Origin: Oscillospiraceae bacterium
GTDB lineage: Bacteria > Bacillota > Clostridia > Oscillospirales > Oscillospiraceae
Reading direction: 5' to 3'
NCBI GenBank assembly: GCA_031266955.1
Contig: JAISAA010000100.1
Location: 1 to 5,826, forward strand
Length of the DNA stretch: 5,826 nucleotides
Shown: piece by piece, positions 5,749-5,826 of the stretch
Numbering within the stretch: position 1 is the first letter of the stretch
Layout: every line of letters starts with the position of its first letter
Notes under the pieces: generated by a model
What the model saw: the letters and a program-made list of their open reading frames with translations, nothing else
What the model was told of the DNA's origin: nothing
The model's database searches: none
Translations under genes and position numbers: made by a program

Positions 5749-5806
5749 CCAAAGGATACTTCCTTTGGCGGTTCTTTCCCCCATTTCTTTCCGCAAAGAA
5801 ATGGGG
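5749..5806. repeat. Twin hairpins CCAAAGGA and CCCCATTTCTTT
   Basis: CCAAAGGA, loop TACT, TCCTTTGG (5749-5768) is an 8-bp perfect stem. Ten bases later CCCCATTTCTTT (5779-5790), loop CCGC, AAAGAAATGGGG (5795-5806) is a 12-bp perfect stem. Neither ends in a U-run on either strand. Recurrence elsewhere in related genomes is likely from memory but not shown inside this window. Confidence 0.75.
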
Positions 5807-5826
5807 CGCCGCGCCGCGCAGGCGCA

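Larger units (their letters stand above)
4166..5826. other. Long non-coding region dominated by palindromic repeats
   Basis: No convincing intact gene, tRNA or rRNA is visible in these 1.66 kb on either strand. Reading frames of 60-190 codons exist, but they run through several unrelated hairpin repeats and give Arg/Ala/Pro-rich products without domains. The region holds a probable promoter next to the nuclease gene, a possible gene relic (4280-4450) and at least a dozen stem-loops with 3-4 base loops grouped into families. The stretch 5351-5545 shows no repeat or gene that I can support. Confidence 0.7.

Noticed and set aside
5569..5796. 75-codon minus-strand open frame at the right edge
   Set aside because: Its start lies within the twin-hairpin repeat and it reads through repeat sequence; no supporting domain or ribosome site.
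4166..5826. tRNA or other known RNA gene
   Set aside because: No T-arm-like GGTTCGAA motif with a matching acceptor stem was found by eye; the stem-loops present are isolated hairpins.

Overview
The window looks like a chromosomal segment from an uncultured, fairly GC-rich Clostridia-type Firmicute, probably gut-associated (Oscillospirales- or Christensenellales-like). This rests on three things: strong AGGAGG-type ribosome binding sites, protein families common in such genomes (TFIIB-type zinc-ribbon protein, YdjI-like SPFH protein with a SHOCT tail), and an intergenic region crowded with short palindromic repeats of a kind I associate with these genomes. The lineage is an inference and not a marker-based call.

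Positions 1-4165 hold four closely spaced genes, all on the minus strand. In transcription order they are: an Mrr-type restriction endonuclease with an N-terminal accessory domain (4165-3143); a zinc-ribbon/TPR protein with a C-terminal membrane hairpin (3113-1833); a YdjI-like SPFH (band 7) protein with a C-terminal SHOCT motif (1754-630); and a four-helix membrane protein whose 3' end lies off the left edge (614-1). Gaps are 29, 78 and 15 bp, so co-transcription is likely. The last junction is tight: the Shine-Dalgarno of the membrane protein overlaps the stop codon of the SPFH gene.

The three downstream genes recall the Bacillus subtilis ydjGHI part of the envelope-stress (PspA-type) locus, which also has a zinc-ribbon protein, a membrane protein and an SPFH protein. 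Here a DNA-cleaving Mrr enzyme leads the operon. A working hypothesis is a membrane-anchored stress or defence module in which the nuclease acts on modified or foreign DNA and the SPFH/zinc-ribbon/membrane proteins form an envelope platform or sensor. The zinc-ribbon gene is clearly more AT-rich (about 35-40% GC in sampled stretches) than its neighbours (about 55-62%), which suggests a different history.

Positions 4166-5826 (1.66 kb, about 28% of the window) contain no convincing intact gene. An AT-rich stretch next to the nuclease gene could carry the operon promoter. Then comes a possible decayed signal-peptide gene start interrupted by a large GC-rich hairpin. The rest is a dense series of palindromes falling into at least five families. 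Several families keep their flanking bases while both stem arms change together, which points to selection on, or a mobility mechanism based on, the folded form. The open reading frames across this region are best explained as translations of these repeats.
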